From Candidatus Latescibacterota bacterium (GTDB lineage: Bacteria; Latescibacterota; UBA2968): a DNA stretch of 13,132 bases. The notes under the pieces were generated by a model. That model was given only the letters and a program-made list of their open reading frames with translations. It was not told the origin of the DNA and did no database searches. A program made the translations under genes and the position numbers. The stretch lies in contig JABIFK010000208.1 in NCBI GenBank assembly GCA_018650745.1, positions 1-13,132 of the forward strand, in the 5' to 3' direction. This document shows, piece by piece, positions 1-6,774 of the stretch (position 1 is the first letter of the stretch; every line of letters begins with the position of its first letter).

Positions 1-2
1 CG

Positions 3-107
3 TTGTATTCTACGATAATTGGATTTCTGTTTGGCTTTTCCATTAAGGCCATTAGCCAGTTTGGTGAAATTGACGCTGGTCAATTTGAGAACACACAATA
101 TGAATGA
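3..107 (+). CDS. 3' end of an upstream gene, probable membrane protein (partial)
   Basis: The frame beginning at base 3 is open from the window edge to a TGA at 105-107, giving 34 residues. The first 15 or so (STIIGFLFGFSIKAI) are hydrophobic and look like the last membrane-spanning helix of a larger protein. They are followed by a short polar, acidic tail ending QFENTQYE. The other two forward frames hit stops by about base 46. Because only the tail is present, the family cannot be named and the coding status rests on the open frame and the plausible helix-plus-tail composition. Confidence 0.45.
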   Translation: MYSTIIGFLFGFSIKAISQFGEIDAGQFENTQYE

Positions 108-149
108 TGCTGTGAATTTCAACCGAGCTTTATGCCAAGGAAAATATTC

Positions 150-176
150 TTGCATAACTTCTTGAAGTGCTATAAT
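150..176 (+). promoter_or_regulatory. Extended -10 promoter (TGCTATAAT)
   Basis: A perfect TATAAT at 171-176 is preceded by TG one base upstream (168-169), the extended -10 arrangement. A weak -35 candidate TTGCAT lies at 150-155, with a spacer of only 15. The predicted start site is about 183-184, a few bases before the stem of the structured RNA candidate at 183-272. It could drive that RNA, recQ, or both. Confidence 0.5.
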
Positions 177-182
177 TTGACT

Positions 183-272
183 GGACATAGACCTGTGCTT
201 TGTTAAGGGAGTGAGATTTGTCTCTGGTAATTCAAACCTAACTCTTTTTAGCAAATTACACAGGTCTTTTTA
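183..272 (+). ncRNA. Candidate small structured RNA or recQ leader attenuator
   Basis: AGACCTGTG (189-197) is the exact reverse complement of CACAGGTCT (259-267). The helix continues inward after a small internal loop: bases 199-211 pair with 242-255 with some G-U pairs and one bulged T. The enclosed segment can form two short hairpins, GAGA/TCTC (213-224) and GGT/ACC (226-238), giving a Y-shaped fold. The closing stem runs directly into a T-run (267-271) and a second one (274-278), as at an intrinsic terminator. The promoter at 150-176 predicts a start just before the stem, so a discrete RNA of about 90 nt is likely. I do not recognise it as 4.5S, 6S, tmRNA or a known riboswitch. The alternative is a 5' leader that attenuates recQ. 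Confidence 0.4.
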
Positions 273-319
273 CTTTTTGTCGTGTACTCAGATAAAAAAC
301 TTAAGATCGGGAAACATAA

Positions 320-2131
320 GTGCCTTTAAAAATACTTCAAACTGTATTTGGATATGATCAGTTTCGGTTGCAACAAGAAGCAATAATACAGCGTTTATTA
401 GCGGGACAAAATGCGGCGGTGATCATGCCCACAGGTGGGGGGAAGTCGATTTGTTATCAAATTCCTGCACTGATGCGCAAGGGGACGGGCATTGTTGTTT
501 CACCGTTGATTTCACTGATGCAAGACCAGGTGGATGCGTTGAAGCAATTGGATATTTGTGCAGAATATCTGAATTCAAATTTAGATGGTGGGCAACAGTA
601 TCGGGTGATTGAAGCCTTGTTGAGCGGTTCGTTGGATTTGCTCTATGTTGCGCCTGAGCGGCTTATGATGCCAGACTTTTTGAATTTGCTGACACGCGTA
701 GATCTTTCTTTGTTGGCGATAGATGAAGCGCATTGTATTTCACAGTGGGGGCATGACTTTCGGCCTGAATATCGAAAGTTGGCCGAAGTTCGAAATCAAT
801 TCCCCAACGTACCTTGCATTGCGGCTACGGCTACGGCAGATGACCCGACACGGCGCGAAATTGTTCAACAACTTCATATTGAAGATGAGGGGCTTTTTGT
901 TGCAGGTTTTGATCGGCCAAATATTCGTTATGCGGTTGTACAAAAAAACAATGCGAAGCAACAATTGTTAAGATTTATCGAGACACAACATTCAAAGGAT
1001 GCAGGCATTGTGTATTGTTTGTCTCGGCGAAAAGTTGAAGATGTGGCTCAGTGGTTGGTTGAGCAAGGGCATAACGCACTGCCTTATCATGCGGGGTTGG
1101 CTGCTGAGGTAAGGCTGGAGAACCAAGATCGTTTTTTGAAAGAAGAAGGTCTTATTGTTGTGGCCACTATTGCGTTTGGTATGGGCATTGACAAGCCCAA
1201 TGTGCGATTTGTGGCCCATATGGATATTCCCAAAAGCCCGGAATCGTATTATCAGGAAACGGGGCGCGCAGGCCGTGATGGATTGCCTGCCAATGCTTGG
1301 ATGACGTATGGGTTGGCTGATGTGGTGTTGATGCAAAAGATTCTGAGTGATTCTGAGGCAGATGAGGAGCACAAACGCGTTGAGTGGCACAAATTTAATG
1401 CGTTGGTTGGTTATTGTGAATCTGCCCAATGTCGGCGTCAGGTGTTATTGAGTTATTTTGGCGATACAATGGATGAACCGTGTGGTAATTGTGATACGTG
1501 TTTGACACCTGTTGAGACCTTTGATGGCACGGTGGCGGCACAAAAATTCCTCTCTTGTGTACATCGCACAGGCCAACGTTTTGGTGCTGGGCATGTCGTG
1601 GATGTTCTTTTGGGGAAGATGACGAATAAGATTGAAAGCTTTGGCCATCAGGCGTTGAGCACATTTGGCATTGGTGAAGAACATTCGGTGGGGCAATGGC
1701 GTTCGATTGCTCGGCAGCTTGTTACGGCCAATTACTTAAGTGTGGATATTGAAGGATATGGCGGGTTACGGTTGACGCCTGATTGTGGTGCTGTTTTGAA
1801 GGGGGAGAAGCAGGTCCTTTTTCGAAAAGACCCAAAACCGGAGCGTCGGTCTCGTAAAAAAGAAAAAACAAGCCCAGCAAAGAATGATTTACTGGATGAC
1901 CAAACTCAACCCTTGTTTGATGCCTTACGCGATTTGCGCCTTGAACTGGCGCGTGAGCAGGGCATTCCGCCTTATATCATTTTTCATGACAGCACGCTTA
2001 TTGCCCTGGCTCAGAATCGTCCTAAAACAGTGGACGATTTGGGTTATATTCCTGGGGTTGGTGCTGTTAAGTTAGAGCGTTATGGTGAGGCGTTTTTGAA
2101 TGTGATTTGCACGTTCGAAAATAGAAATTGA
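320..2131 (+). CDS. recQ: ATP-dependent DNA helicase RecQ
   Basis: RecQ is a 3'-to-5' DNA helicase acting in recombination and repair of stalled forks. The 603-residue product has the full family layout and a typical length. The helicase core carries Walker A MPTGGGKS (36-43), the DEAH box (135-138), the aromatic-rich loop CISQWGHDFRPEY just after it, and motif VI QETGRAGRD (312-320). The RQC region has the zinc-binding cysteines C371, C388, C391 and C394 (CGNCDTC). A winged helix follows at about 405-510, then a basic linker KPERRSRKKEK and an HRDC domain at about 528-600 ending in IPGVGAVKLERYG. Translation starts at a GTG with only a weak upstream GGGA. The gene stands alone: a structured RNA candidate lies upstream and 122 bp separate it from the next gene. 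I see no missing catalytic residue and no clear terminator behind it. Confidence 0.97.
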   Translation: MPLKILQTVFGYDQFRLQQEAIIQRLLAGQNAAVIMPTGGGKSICYQIPALMRKGTGIVVSPLISLMQDQVDALKQLDICAEYLNSNLDGGQQYRVIEALLSGSLDLLYVAPERLMMPDFLNLLTRVDLSLLAIDEAHCISQWGHDFRPEYRKLAEVRNQFPNVPCIAATATADDPTRREIVQQLHIEDEGLFVAGFDRPNIRYAVVQKNNAKQQLLRFIETQHSKDAGIVYCLSRRKVEDVAQWLVEQGHNALPYHAGLAAEVRLENQDRFLKEEGLIVVATIAFGMGIDKPNVRFVAHMDIPKSPESYYQETGRAGRDGLPANAWMTYGLADVVLMQKILSDSEADEEHKRVEWHKFNALVGYCESAQCRRQVLLSYFGDTMDEPCGNCDTCLTPVETFDGTVAAQKFLSCVHRTGQRFGAGHVVDVLLGKMTNKIESFGHQALSTFGIGEEHSVGQWRSIARQLVTANYLSVDIEGYGGLRLTPDCGAVLKGEKQVLFRKDPKPERRSRKKEKTSPAKNDLLDDQTQPLFDALRDLRLELAREQGIPPYIIFHDSTLIALAQNRPKTVDDLGYIPGVGAVKLERYGEAFLNVICTFENRN

Positions 2132-2227
2132 TTTGAACATATCTTATCTATATTGGAATGATGGACGCTTGATGGCGTGCATCAGAAACCTAATTGGGGT
2201 ATGTGTTGTCATAAAAAGCGACAGAAT

Positions 2228-2239
2228 AGTCTATAGACT
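2228..2239. promoter_or_regulatory. Perfect 12-bp palindrome before the HEAT gene
   Basis: AGTCTATAGACT is fully self-complementary and ends four bases before the ribosome-binding site GGAGGG (2244-2249). It could be an operator half-site pair or a cruciform/RNA hairpin. A related palindrome, ATCTATAGAT, lies upstream of oadG at 3271-3280, sharing the core TCTATAGA. No regulator is identifiable. Confidence 0.3.
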
Positions 2240-2253
2240 TTATGGAGGGTTTT

Positions 2254-2802
2254 ATGGCCAAAAGCAAACGCAGTAAAACGGGGATGAATAAGTTTCAGAA
2301 AAAAGCACGCCAACAGGGTGAGTATCGCGTTCGGGGAGAAGAAGTGCCTCATTATTTGGCCTTGGCTGAGAGTGACAATCCCAAAGACCGGTTTGAGGCT
2401 GCTGCCAATTTGTGTCCGTGTCATATTCGCCACCCTGTGCCCGAGGTTCAAACAGCTTTGTTTCGTCTGATGGAAGATTCTGATGCCGAGGTTCGCGCAC
2501 GTGCTTGGCATACATTGGAGGACGGTGGTGTGCCAGACGACCCTCGTATGGAAGCCATTTTTGAGCGTACGCGTGAACATGAAAAAGACAAACGGGTTTT
2601 GGGATTTTTGAAGGAATTGCAAAAAGACAATTTGGAACACAAAGAACGCACGATGCTTAAAATTGCAGCACGTTCTGAGTTTGATCAAAAAGGGAAGTGT
2701 GATTTTTGTGGCGATAATGGTGCCGTGAAAACCGATTTTGAAACAGAAATTCCCGATGGTGGCCAGATACGATTTGCACTGGTTTGTGAGGCTTGTACGT
2801 AG
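2254..2802 (+). CDS. Small HEAT-repeat protein with C-terminal zinc ribbon
   Basis: I chose the ATG at 2254 because GGAGGG (2244-2249) sits four bases upstream; the in-frame ATG at 2242 overlaps that site. The 182-residue product begins with a very basic segment (MAKSKRSKTG..., about 1-27) that could touch nucleic acid. A helical HEAT-like region follows at about 35-125, including the CPC motif (54-56), HPVPEVQTALFRLMEDSDAEVRARAW and the 'EDGG' turn. The C-terminal part carries CDFC (149-152) and CEAC (178-181), spaced like a zinc ribbon. Family members with the LCPC plus HEAT motif are mostly of unknown function; HEAT repeats generally form protein-binding scaffolds. It is followed 31 bases later by a strong terminator, so it is probably monocistronic. 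The combination suggests a nucleic-acid- or ribosome-associated adaptor, but that is inference. Confidence 0.85.
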   Translation: MAKSKRSKTGMNKFQKKARQQGEYRVRGEEVPHYLALAESDNPKDRFEAAANLCPCHIRHPVPEVQTALFRLMEDSDAEVRARAWHTLEDGGVPDDPRMEAIFERTREHEKDKRVLGFLKELQKDNLEHKERTMLKIAARSEFDQKGKCDFCGDNGAVKTDFETEIPDGGQIRFALVCEACT

Positions 2803-2804
2803 GG

Positions 2805-2833
2805 TGGACAAGGTGTATCAAATCTTTTATTAT
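2805..2833 (+). promoter_or_regulatory. Sigma-70-type promoter for the DUF493 gene
   Basis: TGGACA (2805-2810) and TATTAT (2828-2833) are separated by exactly 17 bases, 10 of 12 matches to the TTGACA/TATAAT consensus. The predicted start at about 2840 falls inside the following terminator hairpin, so a transcript starting here would lack its 5' arm and escape termination, while read-through from the HEAT gene would stop. Confidence 0.5.
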
Positions 2834-2864
2834 AAAAGGGTCGAATTTTTCGTCCCTTTTTTTT
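2834..2864 (+). terminator. Rho-independent terminator after the HEAT gene
   Basis: AAAAGGG (2834-2840) pairs with CCCTTTT (2854-2860), and CGAA (2842-2845) with TTCG (2849-2852), across one T-T mismatch and around a TTT loop. An eight-base T-run covers 2857-2864. It ends only seven bases before the ribosome-binding site of the next gene. Confidence 0.85.
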
Positions 2865-2883
2865 GTTTAATAAGGAGTGTGAT

Positions 2884-3147
2884 ATGCAGGTGATCGAAGG
2901 ACGACCTGAGATAGATTATCCTTGTCCTTGGAGCTTTAAAGTGATTGGTCGTAAAGAAGAGGACATGAGGCGCGCAATTGATGAGATTGTTGGCAGCAAG
3001 CACAAGTATACGATTACTGTGTCAAATCACAGTGCCAAGGGGACTTATTGCAGCCTAAATTTGCACATGACCGTCATCAACGAACCCCACCGTATTTACA
3101 TCTATACGGCCTTAACGGAACACGAGAGTACCAAAATTGTGTTATGA
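2884..3147 (+). CDS. YbeD/DUF493 family protein
   Basis: Start ATG 2884 is preceded by AAGGAG (2872-2877) at good spacing; an upstream in-frame TTG lies within the terminator T-run and is unlikely. The 87-residue product matches the DUF493 (YbeD-like) family: YPCPWSFKVIGR near the N-terminus (12-23), a helix with DMRRAIDEIVGS, a central strand with the KGTYCSLNLHMTV pattern (52-64), and a C-terminus ending in KIVL, comparable with the MVL end of E. coli YbeD. The fold is a small ferredoxin-like alpha/beta sandwich resembling ACT or regulatory domains. In Escherichia coli ybeD sits next to the lipoate genes lipB/lipA, but nothing lipoate-related is near here. The biochemical role is not established. 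It appears to have its own promoter nested in the preceding terminator. Confidence 0.85.
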   Translation: MQVIEGRPEIDYPCPWSFKVIGRKEEDMRRAIDEIVGSKHKYTITVSNHSAKGTYCSLNLHMTVINEPHRIYIYTALTEHESTKIVL

Positions 3148-3180
3148 ATCTCTGCATGGCTTTTGTTACCTTGTTTTAAC

Positions 3181-3209
3181 TTGACATTTACTCCCCTTTG
3201 GTGCACTAT
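3181..3209 (+). promoter_or_regulatory. Candidate promoter of the oadGBA operon
   Basis: A perfect -35 TTGACA (3181-3186) is followed after 17 bases by CACTAT (3204-3209), which keeps the important second A and final T of the -10 box. The predicted start at about 3216 gives a leader of roughly 125 bases before oadG. That leader carries an inverted repeat ATGCCA/TGGCAT (3221-3244), with a 12-base loop, and a palindrome ATCTATAGAT (3271-3280); either could be a regulator site. Confidence 0.4.
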
Positions 3210-3220
3210 TCATGCCCTCA

Positions 3221-3244
3221 ATGCCATTCTAAAAGTTTTGGCAT
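3221..3244. repeat. Inverted repeat ATGCCA...TGGCAT upstream of oadG
   Basis: The six-base arms (3221-3226 and 3239-3244) flank the 12 bases TTCTAAAAGTTT, which are partly self-complementary themselves (AAAA/TTTT). It begins about five bases after the predicted transcription start of the oadGBA operon, a position suited to an operator or a leader hairpin. It has no T-run, so it is not a terminator. Confidence 0.35.
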
Positions 3245-3340
3245 AATGAGTCTAATTTATTGTAAAATAAATCTATAGATCCCTTTTAAAATGAGAAAAG
3301 TTGCTGGAATGCCCTTGTATATCTGGCAATTTTGCACGTT

Positions 3341-3601
3341 ATGAATTCATTACATTTCAGTATTCAAAATATTATAGACGGTCAAGGCATTCCAATTGCC
3401 ATTACAGGTATGTTGATTGTTTTTTGTGTATTGGCTTTGATCAGTCTTTTTATTGCTGTGTTGCCAAAACTCACAGCTTGGTTGGGGCGATATTTTCCAG
3501 AAACGGAAATTCAAGAAGCTTCAACGCCACAAACATCTTCAAATGACGCGGTTATGGCTGCTATTGCATATGTCTATCATATGCGCCGCCAAGAGAAATA
3601 A
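3341..3601 (+). CDS. oadG: Oxaloacetate decarboxylase gamma subunit (OadG-like)
   Basis: OadG is the small membrane anchor that helps assemble the alpha and beta subunits of sodium-translocating decarboxylases. The 86-residue product has one strongly hydrophobic helix at about 18-41 (GMLIVFCVLALISLFIAVLP), the RYFPE motif after it (50-54), a Thr/Ser/Pro-containing linker, and a C-terminal helix DAVMAAIAYVYHMRRQ that matches the AIAAAIHxxR ending of the family. Only one histidine remains at the C-terminus, where the Klebsiella protein has a His-rich, zinc-binding end. ATG 3341 is used; an in-frame TTG at 3332 is possible and neither has a clear ribosome-binding site. The gene lies 25 bases before oadB and is surely cotranscribed with it. 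Confidence 0.85.
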   Translation: MNSLHFSIQNIIDGQGIPIAITGMLIVFCVLALISLFIAVLPKLTAWLGRYFPETEIQEASTPQTSSNDAVMAAIAYVYHMRRQEK

Positions 3602-3602
3602 G

Positions 3603-3616
3603 CACGGATTGCCGTG
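3603..3616 (+). promoter_or_regulatory. Hairpin abutting the oadB ribosome-binding site
   Basis: CACGG (3603-3607) and CCGTG (3612-3616) form a five-base-pair hairpin with an ATTG loop in the 25-base gap between oadG and oadB. The oadB ribosome-binding site AGGA (3617-3620) follows immediately, so folding could expose or stack next to it and set the ratio of gamma to beta subunit. Confidence 0.3.
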
Positions 3617-3626
3617 AGGACGGGTT

Positions 3627-4754
3627 ATGGAAATACTGTTTGAATTTTTAAAAACAACGGGTTTTGCCAATTTGACATTTGGCAATGGACTGATGATTGT
3701 TATTGGTATTGTGTTTATCAATTTGGCAATTACCAAACACTATGAACCCTTGCTGCTATTACCCATTGGTTTTGGGATGGTGGTTGGTAACATTCCCTCT
3801 ATTTCGAGTATGGCTTTGGGGGTTTATGATGACGGCAGTGTGTTGCGTTATATTTATTTTGGCGTGACATCCGGTTTGTTTCCGCCGTTGATCTTTTTGG
3901 GCATTGGTGCCATGACCGATTTTTCGACCATGTTATCAAATCCCAAGCTGGTTTTGTTGGGGGCGGCTGCCCAGATGGGGATTTTCCTGACATTAATTGG
4001 CGCGATGTACTTGGGCTTTTCTCCTGAAGAAGCGGGTGCGATTGGTATTATTGGTGGGGCTGATGGGCCAACGGCTATCTTTTTGTCGGCCAAATTGGCC
4101 CCGCATCTTTTGGGGGCCATCGCAATTGCGGCGTATTCTTATATGGCCTTGGTGCCTGTGATTCAGCCACCGATTATGAAGTTGCTGACGACAAAAAAAG
4201 AAAGATTGATGCGGATGCCCGAGCCGCGTCAGGTGTCTGTGCGGGAGCGCATTATTTTTCCTATTGCAGGCTTTTTGATTGCTTCGTTGATCGCACCGGG
4301 TGCCATGACGCTCCTGGGCATGCTCTTTTTTGGCAATTTGCTCAAAGAGAGCATGGTTACCGATCGATTGGCTGAATCTGCGCGTAATGCGTTGATTGAT
4401 ATTGTGACTATTTTGCTTGGTTTTTCGGTGGGGGCCAGCACACAGGCCCAAACATTTTTAAACCCTCAGTCTATGCTTATTTTTGGATTGGGGGCGTTGT
4501 CTTTTTCGGTGGCCACTGCAAGTGGTGTTTTGTTTGCCAAGTTTATGAATTTGTTTCTCAAAGACAAGATCAACCCGCTTGTAGGCGCTGCGGGGGTGTC
4601 GGCTGTTCCCGATTCGGCACGTGTGGTGCAAATGGTTGGGCAAGAAGAAGACCCGCATAACTTTTTATTGATGCACGCAATGGCACCCAATGTGGCAGGG
4701 GTTATTGGCTCGGCTGTGGCGGCAGGTATTTTATGGTCGGTGATGGTGAAATAA
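3627..4754 (+). CDS. oadB: Sodium-translocating oxaloacetate decarboxylase beta subunit (OadB)
   Basis: OadB is the integral membrane subunit that decarboxylates carboxybiotin and exports sodium. The 375-residue product has the normal length and many hydrophobic helices. It begins with the family N-terminus FLKTTGFANLTFGN. The pore motif IGGADGPTAIF contains the expected sodium/proton aspartate, here D146; SYMALVPVIQPP (171-182) follows with the conserved tyrosine. The C-terminal signature AVPDSARVVQ (326-335) and HAMAPNVAGVIGSAVAAG (350-367) includes N355 and the glycine/serine cluster of the second sodium-binding region. The same subunit occurs in methylmalonyl-CoA and glutaconyl-CoA decarboxylases, so specificity comes from the alpha subunit at 4886-6685. 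ATG 3627 has GAGGA (3616-3620) upstream. No abnormality seen. Confidence 0.96.
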   Translation: MEILFEFLKTTGFANLTFGNGLMIVIGIVFINLAITKHYEPLLLLPIGFGMVVGNIPSISSMALGVYDDGSVLRYIYFGVTSGLFPPLIFLGIGAMTDFSTMLSNPKLVLLGAAAQMGIFLTLIGAMYLGFSPEEAGAIGIIGGADGPTAIFLSAKLAPHLLGAIAIAAYSYMALVPVIQPPIMKLLTTKKERLMRMPEPRQVSVRERIIFPIAGFLIASLIAPGAMTLLGMLFFGNLLKESMVTDRLAESARNALIDIVTILLGFSVGASTQAQTFLNPQSMLIFGLGALSFSVATASGVLFAKFMNLFLKDKINPLVGAAGVSAVPDSARVVQMVGQEEDPHNFLLMHAMAPNVAGVIGSAVAAGILWSVMVK

Positions 4755-4822
4755 GAGCAGTGAGATTTGAAGCGGCAAACGGCAGAGACGAAGACGAGGA
4801 TTTGCTCGTTTAGAGTGGTGAT

Positions 4823-4853
4823 TGAATACATATATTGTTCTTATATGATTTTT
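4823..4853 (+). promoter_or_regulatory. AT-rich dyad between oadB and oadA: weak terminator or internal promoter
   Basis: In the 131-base gap between beta and alpha subunits, CATATA (4829-4834) and TATATG (4842-4847) form a six-base-pair AT-only hairpin followed by ATTTTT, too weak for an efficient terminator. The same stretch offers TTGAAT (4823-4828) and TATGAT (4844-4849) with a short 15-base spacer, a possible internal promoter. A further small hairpin ACGAG/CTCGT lies at about 4793-4809. Either reading would uncouple alpha from gamma-beta levels. Confidence 0.25.
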
Positions 4854-4885
4854 GTGCATTTTGGCGATTGTGAAGGGTTTTGGTT

Positions 4886-6685
4886 ATGGCAAAGAAAAAA
4901 GTGAGGTTTATGTGCACCGCGTTTCGCGATGGGTTCCAATCTGTATATGGTGCGCGTGTGTTTACTAAAGATTTTTTACCTGCCGTAGAAGCTGCTCGAA
5001 ATGCTGGCATCGATTATTTCGAAGCTGGAGGTGGTGCGCGGTTTCAGTCGCTTTATTTTTATTGTAATGAAGATGCTTTTGGCATGATGGATGCTTTTCG
5101 CGAAACGGCTGGGCCAGACGCCAATTTGCAGACTTTGGCCAGGGGCGTGAACGTGGTGGGGTTGGATTCGCAATCGAGTGATATTGTCAAGTTGCATGCC
5201 GACTTGTTTAAGAAACATGGTATGACCACCATTCGTAACTTTGATGCGCTCAATGATGTCAACAACTTGATCTATAGTGGGCAATGTATTGTTGATGCAG
5301 GTCTAAAACATCAGGTTTGTGTGACCTTGATGGAATTGCCGCCAGGATGTGAGGGGGCGCACGATGCCGATTTTTATGTAAAGACATTGCGTGAAATTTT
5401 GGACGCTGGTATTCCATTTGATGCAGTATGTTTTAAAGATGCGTCGGGAACGGCAGTACCATCTAAAGTACATGAAACGATTAAACGCGCACGGAAGATG
5501 TTACCTGAAGACACGTTTATCCATTTTCATACGCATGAGACGGCTGGTATTAGTGTGCAGGCCAATCTGGCGGCTTTAGATGCGGGAGCTGATGCGATTG
5601 ACTTGTCGATGGCGCCCTGTTCGGGGGGGACCTGTCAGCCCGATATATTGGTGATGTGGCATGCTTTGCGTGGGTCTGATTACGACTTGGATGTGGATAT
5701 TGAAAAGGTGCGTGAGGCAGAAGAAGTGTTTAAGGAATGTATGGCAGATTACTTTTTGCCACCTGAAGCAACAGCTGTAGAGCCGCTTATTCCGTGGAGT
5801 CCGATGCCCGGTGGTGCGTTGACAGCCAATACACAAATGTTACGTGACAATGGTATTATGGAAAAATACCCGGACATGATTAAAGCGATGGGTGAGGTGG
5901 TTGCTCGTGGTGGTTTTGGCACATCGGTAACGCCTGTTTCGCAATTCTATTTTCAACAGGCGTTTAACAATGTCATGTTCGGCCCTTGGGAAAGAATTGC
6001 GGAGTCTTACGGTCAAATGGTTTTGGGTTATTTTGGCAAAACGCCTGTGCCAGCAGATGCAGAAATTGTTAAGATCGCATCTGAGCAATTGGAATTGGAA
6101 CCCACAGATCAACCCCCATTGGAACGCAATGATGCAGACCCCAATAAGGGGATTGAAGCGGCACGTCAAAAGTTGGAAGCAGAAGGTCTTGAAACAACAG
6201 ATGAAAATATTTTTATTGTCGCGGCTTGTGCAGACAAGGGGATGGATTTTCTGAAGGGCAATGCCGAAATTGGGGTGCGCAAGGTAGAAAAACAAGAAGA
6301 TACCTCGGTTGCTGCATCGGATGGGCCTGCAGAATATCGGCTCACTGTGAATGGTCAATCGGTAACGGTGGCCGTGAATGGCAATCAGGCGATGGTCAAT
6401 GGCAAAGCTTATACGGTTGATTTGCAAGAACAAGCATCTGCGGCGGCTGGTGCACCCGTGACGACGGCAGATGCTGTTCCTGTGCGGGCACAGATGCCTG
6501 GTAAGGTGATTCGGGTGTTGAAAAATGTGGGTGATCCGGTTGCACAAGGTGAGGCCATATTGGTACTAGAGGCTATGAAAATGGAAGTACAAATAACCGC
6601 TTCTCAGGCCGGTACTGTTGCCGAATTGCCCGTTTCAATAGGTGATCAGGTTGCCAATGGGCAAACACTTGCCCTGATTGGATAA
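4886..6685 (+). CDS. oadA: Oxaloacetate decarboxylase alpha subunit / PycB-type carboxyltransferase with biotinyl domain
   Basis: This subunit moves the carboxyl group of oxaloacetate onto its own biotin, for release by OadB. ATG 4886 has GAAGGG (4872-4877) upstream; an in-frame TTG at 4880 is less likely. The 599-residue product begins with a TIM-barrel carboxyltransferase (about 5-300): RDGFQS (14-19, metal ligand D15), CFKDASG with the reactive lysine K184, and HFHTHETAG with metal ligands H215 and H217. A conserved carboxyltransferase domain continues to about 465, then a linker and a biotinyl domain (about 530-599) with EAMKM, biotinylated lysine K565. Most OadA/PycB proteins read RDAHQS; the RDGFQS form with GGGARFQSLYFY resembles Campylobacter-type PycB. 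Placement after oadG and oadB favours the sodium pump over pyruvate carboxylase, as no biotin carboxylase gene is present here. Confidence 0.93.
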   Translation: MAKKKVRFMCTAFRDGFQSVYGARVFTKDFLPAVEAARNAGIDYFEAGGGARFQSLYFYCNEDAFGMMDAFRETAGPDANLQTLARGVNVVGLDSQSSDIVKLHADLFKKHGMTTIRNFDALNDVNNLIYSGQCIVDAGLKHQVCVTLMELPPGCEGAHDADFYVKTLREILDAGIPFDAVCFKDASGTAVPSKVHETIKRARKMLPEDTFIHFHTHETAGISVQANLAALDAGADAIDLSMAPCSGGTCQPDILVMWHALRGSDYDLDVDIEKVREAEEVFKECMADYFLPPEATAVEPLIPWSPMPGGALTANTQMLRDNGIMEKYPDMIKAMGEVVARGGFGTSVTPVSQFYFQQAFNNVMFGPWERIAESYGQMVLGYFGKTPVPADAEIVKIASEQLELEPTDQPPLERNDADPNKGIEAARQKLEAEGLETTDENIFIVAACADKGMDFLKGNAEIGVRKVEKQEDTSVAASDGPAEYRLTVNGQSVTVAVNGNQAMVNGKAYTVDLQEQASAAAGAPVTTADAVPVRAQMPGKVIRVLKNVGDPVAQGEAILVLEAMKMEVQITASQAGTVAELPVSIGDQVANGQTLALIG

Positions 6686-6774
6686 GAGTCAAATGTGAGA
6701 TGGACCCACATTCGCCTTTTCGTTTGGTAATTGTGGTATGTTTATTGGTAAACAGCATTTTGAATATTTGGTAG

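Noticed and set aside
228..238. A T-arm-like GGT-AATTCAA-ACC hairpin suggesting a tRNA.
   Set aside because: There is no acceptor stem of the right length, no anticodon arm and no CCA end; it is only an inner hairpin of the structured RNA candidate.
992..1696. Minus-strand open frames over recQ.
   Set aside because: They are shadows of the recQ reading frame: His/Arg/Ser-rich, no start signals and overlapping one another.
2209..2811. A 200-residue minus-strand open frame opposite the HEAT gene.
   Set aside because: The forward frame has a strong ribosome-binding site and recognisable HEAT and zinc motifs; the reverse translation is a Phe/His/Thr-rich shadow that also runs into the intergenic region.
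5840..6547. A 235-residue minus-strand open frame opposite oadA.
   Set aside because: It mirrors the carboxyltransferase/biotinyl coding sequence, is unusually Cys/His/Arg-rich and has no independent support.
6692..6712. AATGTG/CACATT as the terminator of the oad operon.
   Set aside because: The stem is short with a nine-base loop and no clean T-run; the ten-pair hairpin at 6775-6797 is much better.
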